A stretch of DNA of 64,000 nt, taken from assembly GCF_021730615.1 (NCBI RefSeq), contig NZ_JAJLMN010000001.1, positions 1,860,501 through 1,924,500 of the forward strand. The letters are read 5' to 3'. The notes under the pieces were generated by a model. The model saw only the letters and a list, made by a program, of their open reading frames with translations, was not told the DNA's origin and searched no databases. This DNA comes from Lichenibacterium dinghuense. GTDB taxonomy: Bacteria > Pseudomonadota > Alphaproteobacteria > Rhizobiales > Beijerinckiaceae. Of this stretch, positions 7,625-16,332 are shown in pieces. Positions within the stretch are counted from its first letter, which is position 1; each line of letters opens with the position of its first letter. The position numbers and the translations under genes are program-made.

Positions 7625-8944
7625 TCACCGCGGCCGGGGCGGGTCCGTCATGCCGGGCGTCAGGCCGGGGTTGATCTGGTCGGCGCGGCGGGGCGGGCTC
7701 GGCTCGGGGGTCGGCAGCGTCACGGTGCGCCCGTCGAGATCGCCGACGGCCGGCACGCAGTCGGTCCGGGGGGCCGGCCGGTCGACGAGGTCGCGCAGGC
7801 TCGCCGCCGCGCCGTCGAGCTTGGCCCGCCACCACGGGCCCGGCGGGGGCGCCGCGGCGGCGCGCACCGACACGGTGGCGGTCATGCCCGACACCAGCGG
7901 CACGCCCGGCGGCACGTGGTCGATCTTCATGCGCACCGGCACGCGCTGCGCGAGCCTCACCCAGGTGTAGACGGCGTCGACGTTGGGCAACCCCTGCGTG
8001 CTCGACGCCGCGTCCGACACGCTGATGCCGCGCGTCACGCTCTGCACGTGGCCGAGCAGCGGCTGGGCGTAGCCCATGAGCGCGGCCTGCGCGGCGTCGC
8101 CCACGCACACGCGGGCCATCTTGGTCTCCTCGAAATAGCCGTCGACCCAGAAGCTGTCCGCGTCGATCACCGACAGGTCGCTGGTGCCCTCGTGGGCGAA
8201 GTCGCCGACGCGCATCTGGAGGTTGGTGACGAAGCCGTTGACCGGGCTCGTCACCTCCGTGCGCTTGAGGTTGATCTCGGCCTGGGCCTCCTCGGCCTGG
8301 GCGGCCTCGAAGGCGCCCTCCGCCTGGGTGGCGTTGCCGACATACTGCTGCTGCTCCTCGGGCGTCGTGGCGAGGTTGCTGAGGTGCTGGCGGCGCTCGG
8401 CCTGCACGCGCTTGACCTGGAGGTCGGCCGCCCGCTGCTTCACGGTCGCCCGGGCGGTCTGCAGCGAAACCTTGAAGTCGAACGGGTCGATCACGTAGAG
8501 CACGTCGCCCTTGTGGACGAACTGGTTGTCGATGATGCGGATCTCGGTGATCTGACCCGACACCTGCGGCGCCACGTTGGCCACCTGCACGCGCACGCGC
8601 CCGTCCCGCGTCCACGGCGAGGTGACGTAGTAGTTCCAGATCAGCAGGGCCGCGACGGCCGCCGCAGCGAGGATCAGGGCGGTGGCGAGGAGCTTGAGCG
8701 CCCGCGCCGACATCCGCAGGAGGAGATGGGGCCGCCGCGGAGCCGCCTCGCGCGGGGCGGGTGGCGACGGATCGGCTTCGCGCGTCGGGGCGGGCGCGCG
8801 GGCCTCGGCCTCCGTCGAGCCTTCCCGCCCGGCCGCGTCCCCGCCGCCGGGACGGGACCTGCCCTTCGGCGACGAGACGTCCAGCACGGCGCGCGGCGCC
8901 GGCGTTCCGGCCGATGTCTGAAGCGTGGAGGGGCGGTCGTCCAT
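7625..8944 (-). CDS. HlyD/EmrA-type membrane fusion (periplasmic adaptor) protein
   Basis: A 439-residue adaptor for a tripartite efflux pump. It has a Pro/Arg-rich cytoplasmic leader of about 80 residues, one membrane helix (ATALILAAAAVAALLIW), and then a biotinyl-lipoyl-like half motif beginning VQVANVAPQVSGQITEIRI. A long alpha-helical hairpin and the second half (NLKRTEVTSPVNGFVTNLQM) follow, ahead of the beta-barrel. It is the third gene of an operon with a DUF1656 gene and a FUSC permease, an aaeX-aaeA-aaeB-like set used for aromatic carboxylic acid export in other bacteria. The long N-terminus is unusual; MSARALKL at about residue 78 is a possible alternative start. Confidence 0.85.
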   Translation of the reverse strand: MDDRPSTLQTSAGTPAPRAVLDVSSPKGRSRPGGGDAAGREGSTEAEARAPAPTREADPSPPAPREAAPRRPHLLLRMSARALKLLATALILAAAAVAALLIWNYYVTSPWTRDGRVRVQVANVAPQVSGQITEIRIIDNQFVHKGDVLYVIDPFDFKVSLQTARATVKQRAADLQVKRVQAERRQHLSNLATTPEEQQQYVGNATQAEGAFEAAQAEEAQAEINLKRTEVTSPVNGFVTNLQMRVGDFAHEGTSDLSVIDADSFWVDGYFEETKMARVCVGDAAQAALMGYAQPLLGHVQSVTRGISVSDAASSTQGLPNVDAVYTWVRLAQRVPVRMKIDHVPPGVPLVSGMTATVSVRAAAAPPPGPWWRAKLDGAAASLRDLVDRPAPRTDCVPAVGDLDGRTVTLPTPEPSPPRRADQINPGLTPGMTDPPRPR

Positions 8945-8956
8945 GCCGGGCTCCGG

Positions 8957-9157
8957 TCAGAACAGCACGATGAGGGCGGCCAGCACCAGCACGTAGAGGC
9001 ACAGGTTCGCCAGGGGCGGGTTCGCGAAGGCGCGGTCGAAGGCGACGCGGCGCAGCACGGGGCGGAGCGTCAGGACGATCGCGAGCGCCCCCGCCGCATA
9101 GGCGACGAAGGGCGCCATCAGCACGCCGCCGACGACGAACTCGCCGTAGCCCGTCAT
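8957..9157 (-). CDS. DUF1656 small membrane protein (AaeX-like)
   Basis: 66 residues with two membrane helices (GGVLMAPFVAYAAGALAIVL and NLCLYVLVLAALIVLF). DUF1656 proteins are small partners of FUSC/HlyD efflux systems. The ATG overlaps the end of the FUSC gene by four bases (ATGA), and HlyD starts 12 bases after its stop, so the three genes are translated as one unit. Confidence 0.8.
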   Translation of the reverse strand: MTGYGEFVVGGVLMAPFVAYAAGALAIVLTLRPVLRRVAFDRAFANPPLANLCLYVLVLAALIVLF

Positions 9158-11097
9158 GTCCGCACCAGCCCCGGCACGAGCCGGTCGAGGGCGGCGCGGT
9201 GGGCGTCGAGGAGATCGACGAGGTGGAGCATGGCGGCGGCGGCGCGCAGGCCGGCCGGCTGCGCTTCGAGCTCCGGCGCCGCCCGCCGCAGGGCTTCCCT
9301 GTCGAGCGCCGACAGGGCCGCCAGGCCGGCGCGGGCCGGCGCGCTCCCGTCCGGCCGGGCGCGGAGGTCGGCGAGGCGGGCGCGGGCGCGGCGCAGGGCG
9401 CCTTCCGTCTCGGCCAGCGCGAAGGCGTCGGCGAGCGCGGCGCCGCGCGCGGGGTCGCCCGCGGACCCGAGCGCCGCCACCTGCCCGATGCGGTCCGCCG
9501 CGCGGTAGGCGGCCTCGCCGGGGGTGAGCCGCCGGCCGCGGCCCGCCGCCGCGGCGCGGAGGTCGTCGCCGGCCGAGCGGATCAGCCACCGGCGGCGCAG
9601 CGCATCGCCCGCGGGCGGGATGATCGCCAGCCAGATCTTGAGCATGGCGACGGCCGTCATCACGAGCAGGCACTGCACCAGGAACGACAGCGGATCGTAC
9701 TTCTGCGGGTTGGCCGGGGACAGGAACACCGGCGTGAAGATCAGCAGGAGGGAGCCCATGCCGGCGAGCTTGGGGTTGGGGCTCGACACGAGCAGGCCGG
9801 CGCCGATGATCGGCGGCGCCATGGCGATGGCGAGTTGCGGAAAGGCGTCGGCGCCGTCGAGCACGACGAATTCCGTCAAGCCCGCGAGCGCCATGCCGAT
9901 GGGCAGGGCCACCATGGCGCCGGACGCGAAGCTCTGGATGTTCGGCGTGGTGGAGCCGAGCGCCCCCAATATGCCGAGGAACGCGAAGACGACGTAGGTC
10001 TGCGGCCAGGAGCTGTAGACGAGCGGCACGGCCGACAGCGCGACCGCGACCGCGACGCGGACGCCCTTGCGCGCCGCGAGCCGGCGCGATCGGAACAGGG
10101 GAAGGCGAGGTTCGCGCTCCGGCCGGCGGTCGGAGGCGAGGTCGGCGAGGCCCGCGCAGGCGAGCCGGTCCGCCTCGGCGAGCGCGCCGGCGATCAGGAA
10201 CGGCAGCGCGGCGCGGGCGGGGGACGACCGCAGGCCGGCCGCGTCGCAGCGCCGGCGCAGGGCTTCCGCGGCGGAGGCGGCCCCGAGGTCGTCCGCCGCC
10301 CCGTCGATCGGCGAGGCATCCTCCAGGTGGCGGGCGAGCGCGCGGGCCGCCACCGCCTCCTCGACCGCCGCCACGATGGTGCTCCGGGCCGCGGCGGCGC
10401 GGTAGCGGCCGAAGGACGACTCGGTTTCCATCGCCGACACCTGCGGATGCAGCGCCGAGACGGCCTTGAACACGTCAAGGGCGTCCGCGTCGTCCACGGC
10501 GCGGCCCGACAGCGCGGCGCGGCCGAGGTCGAGCGCCTTGCGGCGCGCGGCGCCGACGCCGTTCAGGACCTTCGGGAGCACGTCCGGCGCCGCGAAGATG
10601 TCGTTGATCAGCGTGATGGCGGCGATGCCGACCGCGATCGCGGCGCCGCGGTTGATGCCGCTCGACCAGACGTCCTGCGGCGAGTCGAGCTGAAACACGG
10701 ACACGATCGCCACCGTGTAGCCCGACAGGACGCAGCAATAGGCCTTGTTGCCGTCGAGGAAGGCGGCCCCGTAGACGCACAGGCCGAGCCACCCCGCGAA
10801 GGCGACGACGAACAGGTCGCGCGCCTGGGAGAACAGGCCCGTGATCGCGATCGACGCCGTGACGCCGACCACGGTGGCGATCGAGCGATAGAAGGCCTTC
10901 TCGGACGCCTGACCGCGGGTCGGCAGGGCCAGGATCCCGACGCAGGTCCCCGCCGACGAGGCGCCGTCGAGCTCCAGCCAGAACGCCACGTAGAGGGCCA
11001 GCATCATGGCGGTCCAGACCCGCAGACCGAACATCCACCGGATCACCGGGATGCCGACGAGGGTGAGCGGGCCCGCCTCGGCCCGTGCCGCCGTCAC
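9154..11097 (-). CDS. FUSC-family permease (AaeB-like efflux protein)
   Basis: A 647-residue inner-membrane protein with two blocks of membrane helices (roughly residues 20-170 and 350-490). Each is followed by a soluble helical region, the FUSC/AaeB architecture. Characteristic segments are ELDGASSAGTCVGILALPTR near the start and VVFAFLGILGALGSTTPNIQ in the second half. Family members pump aromatic acids or other organic anions with an HlyD adaptor and a DUF1656 partner, both directly downstream here. The start is GTG at 11097. An 18-base inverted repeat lies 176 bases upstream (11273-11290), a plausible operator. The TetR gene at 11431 is a candidate regulator. Confidence 0.85.
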   Translation of the reverse strand: MTAARAEAGPLTLVGIPVIRWMFGLRVWTAMMLALYVAFWLELDGASSAGTCVGILALPTRGQASEKAFYRSIATVVGVTASIAITGLFSQARDLFVVAFAGWLGLCVYGAAFLDGNKAYCCVLSGYTVAIVSVFQLDSPQDVWSSGINRGAAIAVGIAAITLINDIFAAPDVLPKVLNGVGAARRKALDLGRAALSGRAVDDADALDVFKAVSALHPQVSAMETESSFGRYRAAAARSTIVAAVEEAVAARALARHLEDASPIDGAADDLGAASAAEALRRRCDAAGLRSSPARAALPFLIAGALAEADRLACAGLADLASDRRPEREPRLPLFRSRRLAARKGVRVAVAVALSAVPLVYSSWPQTYVVFAFLGILGALGSTTPNIQSFASGAMVALPIGMALAGLTEFVVLDGADAFPQLAIAMAPPIIGAGLLVSSPNPKLAGMGSLLLIFTPVFLSPANPQKYDPLSFLVQCLLVMTAVAMLKIWLAIIPPAGDALRRRWLIRSAGDDLRAAAAGRGRRLTPGEAAYRAADRIGQVAALGSAGDPARGAALADAFALAETEGALRRARARLADLRARPDGSAPARAGLAALSALDREALRRAAPELEAQPAGLRAAAAMLHLVDLLDAHRAALDRLVPGLVRT

Positions 11098-11430
11098 CTC
11101 AGCCCCGGCTCGCGGGCGCGGTCCGGCGCGGCCGAGCCGAACCCGTCGGTGCTCCGAAAACAGATGTCACCGGCGGATCTCCGAGGCGGCGGCAGGCGCC
11201 ATGCTGCAACGCACCGCACAACATGCAGGTGTCTCGCCGCGGCTGTCAATGCAGCGCAGCCAGGACCAGAGTTGTAACGGCGGCGTTACAGGTCCGTCCC
11301 GCCCTCGACTTGCGCGATGCATGGGAAGCGCCCCCGTTCCGGGCGTGAAGCCCGCCTTCGACCGGCGCGGGACGGCCTCCGCCCGCCCCCTCCGGGACGC
11401 GGACGCCGGCCCCGCTCCCGGGCCGCGGGA
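11098..11430. other. Gene-free 333-base stretch upstream of the efflux operon
   Basis: No credible gene is seen here. The stretch separates the start of the FUSC operon from the end of the TetR gene and presumably holds the efflux promoter. Its only clear structure is the inverted repeat at 11273-11290. Confidence 0.5.
11273..11290. promoter_or_regulatory. Inverted repeat, probable TetR-family operator
   Basis: TGTAACG GCGG CGTTACA is a perfect 7-base inverted repeat with a four-base spacer. It is conspicuous because it is AT-richer than its surroundings. Its size and TGTAAC half-sites fit operators of TetR-type efflux regulators. It lies upstream of the FUSC operon and downstream of the TetR gene. 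Binding is inferred. Confidence 0.5.
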
Positions 11431-12069
11431 TCATGCATAGGGTGTGCCGGCCATCGCGGCTTCGAGGCCGCGGGCCCCCCTGTCGATCACGGCGAGGAGG
11501 GCGGCCCTCGCGGCTCCCGCGTCCCGCCCCTGCCGGTAGACCCGGTGGGCCTCGACGAAGGCGGCCGTCCAGGCCGCGAGCAGCAGGGCCGCGGCGAGGC
11601 GGGCGTCCGGGTCGTCGGCCGCGCGCCCGGCGCAGGCGGCCAGACCCGCCGCCACCTCGCCCGCGAGCTCGTCGCGGATCGCCCGCGCGCGGGCCTTGAG
11701 GGCCTCGCTGTCCCCGACGGCCTCGACGTATCTCAGGCTCCCGGCCGAGAAGCTGACGTAGGGCCTGTCCTCGGCCACGAGCCGGTGCGCGAGCCGGCGC
11801 AGCGTTTCGAGCGGCGACACGCCGGGGTCGCGCCGCCGCAGGACGTCCCGCAGCACCGCGCGGCCCTCCTCGTCGCGGTCGAAGAACAGGTCCTCCTTCC
11901 GGGGGAAATGGTTGAACACCGTCATCCGCCCGACGTCGGCCGCGGCCGCGATCTCGTCCACCGTGACGGCGTCGAAGCCGCGCTCGAAGAACAGGCGCGT
12001 CGCCGTGTCGGAGATGCCCTGCCGCGTGGCGAGGCGCTTGCGGGACCGGCGGTCGGGCGGCGTTGACAT
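11431..12069 (-). CDS. TetR/AcrR-family transcriptional regulator
   Basis: 212 residues. The N-terminal helix-turn-helix reads GISDTATRLFFERGFDAVTV, then DEIAAAADVGRMTVFNHF, the standard TetR DNA-binding domain. The C-terminal ligand domain is divergent. The gene is divergent from a flavin monooxygenase with 55 bases between starts, and also lies next to the FUSC efflux operon. It may control either or both. The ligand is unknown. Confidence 0.9.
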   Translation of the reverse strand: MSTPPDRRSRKRLATRQGISDTATRLFFERGFDAVTVDEIAAAADVGRMTVFNHFPRKEDLFFDRDEEGRAVLRDVLRRRDPGVSPLETLRRLAHRLVAEDRPYVSFSAGSLRYVEAVGDSEALKARARAIRDELAGEVAAGLAACAGRAADDPDARLAAALLLAAWTAAFVEAHRVYRQGRDAGAARAALLAVIDRGARGLEAAMAGTPYA

Positions 12070-12096
12070 GCCGGACGTGTTAGCACACCTTCAATC

Positions 12097-12107
12097 ATAC
12101 TGAGTAT
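12097..12107. promoter_or_regulatory. Palindrome in the tetR/monooxygenase divergent promoter
   Basis: ATACTGAGTAT is a 5-1-5 palindrome in a short AT-rich patch between the divergent starts (12069 and 12125). It could be the TetR operator or part of overlapping -10 elements. Confidence 0.35.
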
Positions 12108-12124
12108 ATTTTTGGATCCGATCC

Positions 12125-13663
12125 ATGAAGAAGGTGGATGTCGTCGTGGTGGGTGCAGGGCCGGTCGGGCTCCTGCTCGCCGTCGAACTGGCGCTCGGCG
12201 GCGCCGAGGTGCTGGTGCTGGAGCGCCTCGACGCGCCGAGCCCGCGCATCAAGGCCCTCGGGGTCGGGCCGCTCGGCGCCGAGGCGCTGGGGCGGCGCGG
12301 CCTCGCCGACGCCATGGCGGCCGAGGAGGCGCGCAGCCTCGCCACCATGGACCTGTCCTGGCGGGGCGCCGGGGCCGGGCCGCGCGCGCCGAAGTTCGTG
12401 GGCCACTTCGCGTTCCTGTTCATCCGCGAGGACCCGTCGAGCGAGCCCGAGCGGCGCATGCGCGCCATCCCCCAGCAGGGCCTCGAATCCATGCTGGGGG
12501 ACCGCGCCCGGGCGCTCGGGATCGACCTGCGCCGCGGCTGCGAGGTCACCGGCTTCGCCGAGCGCGCGGACGGCGTCGACGTTGAATGGACCTCGCCCGG
12601 GGGCGCCGGCGCGGTCCGCTGCTCGTACCTCGTCGGCTGCGACGGCGGGCGCAGCGCCGTGCGCAAGATGGGCGGCTTCGCCTTCCCGGGCACGCCGCCG
12701 ACGATGACGATGTTCCAGGCCGTGGCCGACATCGACGACCCCGTGGGCGCCCTGCCCCGCGGCTGGCACCGCACCCCGCACGGCGTCTTCGGCCGCGGCC
12801 CGTTCCCGCGCCGGTTCTTCATGCTGGACTTCGGCGGCCCGCCCGCGGACCGGGACGCGCCGGTCACGCGCGAGGAGCTCGAGTCCGTGCTGCGGCGCGT
12901 CAGCGGCGCCGACGTCCGCGTGACCGCGATGGACCAGGCCAACCGCTGGGCCGACAACACGCGGCTCGCCGACACCTACCGGCGCGGCCAGGTGCTCCTC
13001 GCCGGCGACGCCGCCCACGTCCACTCGCCCTTCGGCGGCCAGGGCCTGAGCCTCGGCCTCGGCGACGCCGCCAACCTCGGTTGGAAGCTCGCCGCCGTGC
13101 TGCGCGGCGACGGGCCGGGCGCGCTGCTCGACAGCTACACGGCCGAGCGGCGGCCCGTGGCCGAGGCGGTGCTGGCCAACACCCTCGCCCAGGCGGCGCT
13201 GCTGCGGCCGGACCCGCAGTCGGGCGCGCTGCGGGACGTGCTGGCGGGGCTCCTGGAGATGGACGAGGTCAACCGCCGCTTCGGCGAGATGATGCGCGGC
13301 CTGTCGAACCGCTACGACCTCGGCTCCTCGCACGATCTGGTCGGGCGCCTCGTCGGGGACCGGCCGCTCGGCCCGGACGGGGACACGCTCTACGGCCTCA
13401 TGCAGGACGGCGCGGGCGTGCTGCTCGACGCCTCGCGCGGGGGCGAGGCCTCGGCGCTCGCCGCCGGGGTTCCGCGGCTCCGATGCGTGCGGGTCGACGC
13501 CGGGCCGTCGGTGCTGGTGCGGCCCGACGGCTGCGCGGCCTGGGCCGGCGAGGCGGGCGGCACGGAGGGGCTGGCAGCCGCGCTCGGCCGGTGGTTCGCG
13601 CCGGCGAGGACCGCGGGAGCGCCGCCCGCCGCCCCCGCCGCCCTGGACGGCGAAGCGGCCTGA
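12125..13663 (+). CDS. FAD-dependent aromatic monooxygenase (PheA/TfdB class)
   Basis: A 512-residue class A flavoprotein hydroxylase. The Rossmann motif VVGAGPVGLLLAVELALGG is at the N-terminus, and the second FAD motif GDAAHVHSPFGGQGLSLGLG is near residue 300. A C-terminal region of about 100 residues resembles the degenerate thioredoxin-like domain of phenol hydroxylases. Such enzymes hydroxylate aromatic or polyketide substrates using NAD(P)H and O2. The divergent TetR gene suggests substrate-induced expression. Substrate unknown. Confidence 0.85.
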   Translation: MKKVDVVVVGAGPVGLLLAVELALGGAEVLVLERLDAPSPRIKALGVGPLGAEALGRRGLADAMAAEEARSLATMDLSWRGAGAGPRAPKFVGHFAFLFIREDPSSEPERRMRAIPQQGLESMLGDRARALGIDLRRGCEVTGFAERADGVDVEWTSPGGAGAVRCSYLVGCDGGRSAVRKMGGFAFPGTPPTMTMFQAVADIDDPVGALPRGWHRTPHGVFGRGPFPRRFFMLDFGGPPADRDAPVTREELESVLRRVSGADVRVTAMDQANRWADNTRLADTYRRGQVLLAGDAAHVHSPFGGQGLSLGLGDAANLGWKLAAVLRGDGPGALLDSYTAERRPVAEAVLANTLAQAALLRPDPQSGALRDVLAGLLEMDEVNRRFGEMMRGLSNRYDLGSSHDLVGRLVGDRPLGPDGDTLYGLMQDGAGVLLDASRGGEASALAAGVPRLRCVRVDAGPSVLVRPDGCAAWAGEAGGTEGLAAALGRWFAPARTAGAPPAAPAALDGEAA

Positions 13664-13778
13664 CGCGCGGCAGGTCCCCCCGTCCCCGGCCTGACGGAAA
13701 GAGCCCGCATGCGGCACTTGGCGGGCCGCGGCGTGTTGTGAGATGTGTTCAGCCTGACAAGAGCCTGGGGGAGGATCG

Positions 13779-14723
13779 ATGGGCAGCGACGGACTCGTTC
13801 TCGTGTCGGGGGAAGCCCTCGTCGACCTGATCCCGAAGGAGGACACCACCTACGAGGCGGTGCTGGGCGGCTCGGGCTTCAACACCGCCATCGGGCTCGG
13901 CCGGCTCGGCGTGCCGACCGGCTACGCGAGCCGGCTGTCGAGCGACGCCATGGGCGAAGCGCTGCTGGCGGAGCTCGGCGCCTCCAACGTGGACGCCGGC
14001 TTCTCGCTGGTGGACCCGCGCCCCTCGCCCCTGGCCTTCGTAACGCGCGGCACCGCGGCCACGGGCTCGCGCTACTCCTTCTACCTCGGCGCGACCGCCT
14101 ATGACGGCCCCTCGCCGCTCGCCGACGACTGGACGGATCGCGCGATCCACCTCCACATCGGCTCCTTCATGGCGACCGACGGCGCGCTGGGCGAGGCGGC
14201 GCTCGACGCGCTGCGGCGCGCCGCCGGGCGGGCCACGACCAGCTACGACCCCAACATCCGCCCCTTCGTGGTGCCGCCCCGCGCCGAAACGCTGCCGATG
14301 GTCGAGGCGCGCGTGGCGCTGTCGACGGTCGTCAAGGCCAGCGAGGAGGACTTCGACTGGCTGTATCCCGGCACGCCGCCCTCCGAGGCCGCCGCGCGCT
14401 GGGCCGGCCTGGGCCCGAAGCTCGTCGTCATGACGCGCGGGGGCTCGGGCGCGGAGGCGCATTTCCGCGGCGAGCGCCTCGTGCAGCCCGCCCCCACGAT
14501 CGACGTGGTGGACACGGTGGGGGCCGGCGACAGCTTCATGGCGGGGCTGCTGGCCGCCATGGCGGGCGACGGCGCGCTCGGCGGGAGCGGCCGCGAGCCC
14601 TCCGAGGCCGAGGTGGCGCGCTGGCTGCTCTTCGCCGTCGCCTGCTCGGCCATCACCTGCACCCGCCAGGGCGCCCAGCCCCCCACCCGCGCCGATGTCG
14701 GCAAGGTTTTGGGGTTGGGCTGA
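13779..14723 (+). CDS. PfkB-family sugar kinase (fructokinase-like)
   Basis: A 314-residue ribokinase-fold kinase. The N-terminal PfkB signature GGSGFNTAIGLGRLG and the C-terminal DTVGAGDSFMAGLLAAM, carrying the catalytic Asp, are both intact. It should phosphorylate a sugar with ATP, with fructose the commonest substrate in this subgroup. A GGGGGAGGAT ribosome site precedes the ATG. It stands alone, ending at a large inverted repeat shared with the convergent UbiH gene. Confidence 0.85.
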   Translation: MGSDGLVLVSGEALVDLIPKEDTTYEAVLGGSGFNTAIGLGRLGVPTGYASRLSSDAMGEALLAELGASNVDAGFSLVDPRPSPLAFVTRGTAATGSRYSFYLGATAYDGPSPLADDWTDRAIHLHIGSFMATDGALGEAALDALRRAAGRATTSYDPNIRPFVVPPRAETLPMVEARVALSTVVKASEEDFDWLYPGTPPSEAAARWAGLGPKLVVMTRGGSGAEAHFRGERLVQPAPTIDVVDTVGAGDSFMAGLLAAMAGDGALGGSGREPSEAEVARWLLFAVACSAITCTRQGAQPPTRADVGKVLGLG

Positions 14724-14751
14724 GGGAAAGCGGCGAACTCTATCCTCCCGA

Positions 14752-14866
14752 CCTCGTCCTGAGCCGGCCCGCAGGGCCGTGTCGAAGGACGCAGGCGCCC
14801 TCCGCGCAGCGACGGATCGCTCCTGCGTCCTTCGACACGGGCGCTCCGCGCCCGGCTCAGGATGAG
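14752..14866. repeat. Long inverted-repeat element between convergent genes
   Basis: Outer arms are CTCGTCCTGAGCCGG (14753-14767) and CCGGCTCAGGATGAG (14852-14866), with one mismatch. Inner arms are GTGTCGAAGGACGCAGG (14779-14795) and its exact complement at 14822-14838. The whole can form a cruciform or RNA hairpin of more than 100 bases. Sequences of this kind recur in many alphaproteobacterial chromosomes. It lies between the 3' ends of the pfkB and ubiH-type genes and could terminate both. Confidence 0.75.
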
Positions 14867-14957
14867 GGGCGTGAGAGGTCACCCCCGATGAGCGGCCGTC
14901 TCCGGGTCGCGCCGGGGGAGATGAGCGGTCCGCCGTGGAGGAGTTCGAGCATCTCCG

Positions 14958-16187
14958 TCACCGCCGAAACCGCTCCGGCGTCGCCCCCGACAGGCCGGAC
15001 GCGTCGCGGATGAAGAACCGCTTCAGCGCCGGCACCCGGTCGACGAGGCCCATGCCGAAGTCGCGCAGGGCGCGCGCCGGCACGCTGTCGTTGGAGAACA
15101 GCCGGTTCAGCCCGTCCGTCGCCCCCGCCATCAGCACGGCGTCGAAGCGCCGGGCGCGCTCGTAGCCCGCGAGGGCTTCGGGGTCGGCCGGGTCGAGGCC
15201 GAGGCCGAGCGGCTCGGCGACGCGCTCCGCCAGCGCGGCGGCGTCGCGCAGCCCGAGGTTCAGCCCCTGCCCGGCCAGCGGGTGGATGGTGCGCGCCGCG
15301 TCGCCGAGCAGCGCGAAGCGCTCCGCCACGAGCCCGCGCGGCAGGGTGAGCCGCAGCGGATAGGCGGCCGGCCGGTCTTCCAGCGTCAGCGCGCCGTAGC
15401 CGTAGCCGATCCGCTCCTCCAGCTCCGCGACGAAGGCCTCGGGCGGCAGCGCCACGAGCCGCGCGGCCTCGGCGTGCGGCGCCGACCACACCAGCGAGAA
15501 GCGCCGCTCCGAGCCGTCGGCGGCGCGCATCGGCAGGATCGCCAGCGGCCCGCCGGGCAGGAAGTGCTGGGTGGCGCGGCCGTCGTGCGGGATCTCGTGG
15601 GCGAGCGTCGCCACGATGCCGGACTGGGGATAGTCCCAGCCCACGGTGCCGATGCCGGCCGCCTCGCGCAGCCGCGAGCGGCCCCCGTCGGCCGCCACCA
15701 GCAGGCGCGCGCGCGCCGTCGCGCCCCCGACGTCGGCCGACAGCGCGGCCGCGCCCTCGCGAGCGAACCCGGTGACCCGTCCGGGCCGCAGCTCCACGCC
15801 GGCGTCCCGGGCCGCCGCGAGCAGGGACGCGCGCAGGTCGTCCTGGAACACCATGTGGGCGAAGGGCTCGTCCGGCTCGGCCTCGCCGTCGAAGTCGAGG
15901 AACACGGGGCGCGGCGCGTCGCTGTCGCGCGAATCCGTGATCACCATCTCGACCATCGGCTGGGCGGCGCCCGCCACGGCCTCCCAGGCGCCGAGCGCGT
16001 CGAGGAAGCGGCACGATCCCGCCGCCACCGCGACGGCCCGCAGGGTGCGGCGCCCTTCGGCCGGGGCGGCGAAGGACGGATCCGCCACCGCGACGCGGGC
16101 CATCGGCGCCGCGCGGCGCAGCGCGGCCGCGAAGGCCAACCCCGCGATGCCGCCGCCCGCCACCAGCACGTCCACCGTGTCGCCCAT
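14958..16187 (-). CDS. UbiH/UbiF-family FAD-dependent hydroxylase
   Basis: A 409-residue flavoprotein monooxygenase of the ubiquinone-hydroxylase family. FAD motifs are VLVAGGGIAGLAFAAAL at the N-terminus and ALLGDAARTIHPLAGQGLNL near residue 285, the latter being the UbiH/COQ6 family signature. It should hydroxylate the ring of a ubiquinone precursor. Which position (C1, C5 or C6) cannot be read, since Rhizobiales homologues vary in regioselectivity. No other ubi gene is adjacent. Confidence 0.85.
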   Translation of the reverse strand: MGDTVDVLVAGGGIAGLAFAAALRRAAPMARVAVADPSFAAPAEGRRTLRAVAVAAGSCRFLDALGAWEAVAGAAQPMVEMVITDSRDSDAPRPVFLDFDGEAEPDEPFAHMVFQDDLRASLLAAARDAGVELRPGRVTGFAREGAAALSADVGGATARARLLVAADGGRSRLREAAGIGTVGWDYPQSGIVATLAHEIPHDGRATQHFLPGGPLAILPMRAADGSERRFSLVWSAPHAEAARLVALPPEAFVAELEERIGYGYGALTLEDRPAAYPLRLTLPRGLVAERFALLGDAARTIHPLAGQGLNLGLRDAAALAERVAEPLGLGLDPADPEALAGYERARRFDAVLMAGATDGLNRLFSNDSVPARALRDFGMGLVDRVPALKRFFIRDASGLSGATPERFRR

Positions 16188-16332
16188 CGCAGCACTCCCG
16201 AACCCGTGGGGGTTCTGGGCAGCCGGGCCGGCACCGTCAAGGCAGCCGGCCCGGCGGCCGTGGGCGGCCGGGCAGGCGACGGCCCCCGGGTCTACGGCCC
16301 GGCCTCGGCCGCCTCATCGGCCGTGCGATGGT

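Noticed and set aside
12095-13849. Long minus-strand frame opposite the flavin monooxygenase
   Set aside because: Composition is that of an antisense shadow in GC-rich DNA; the plus strand has clear FAD motifs.
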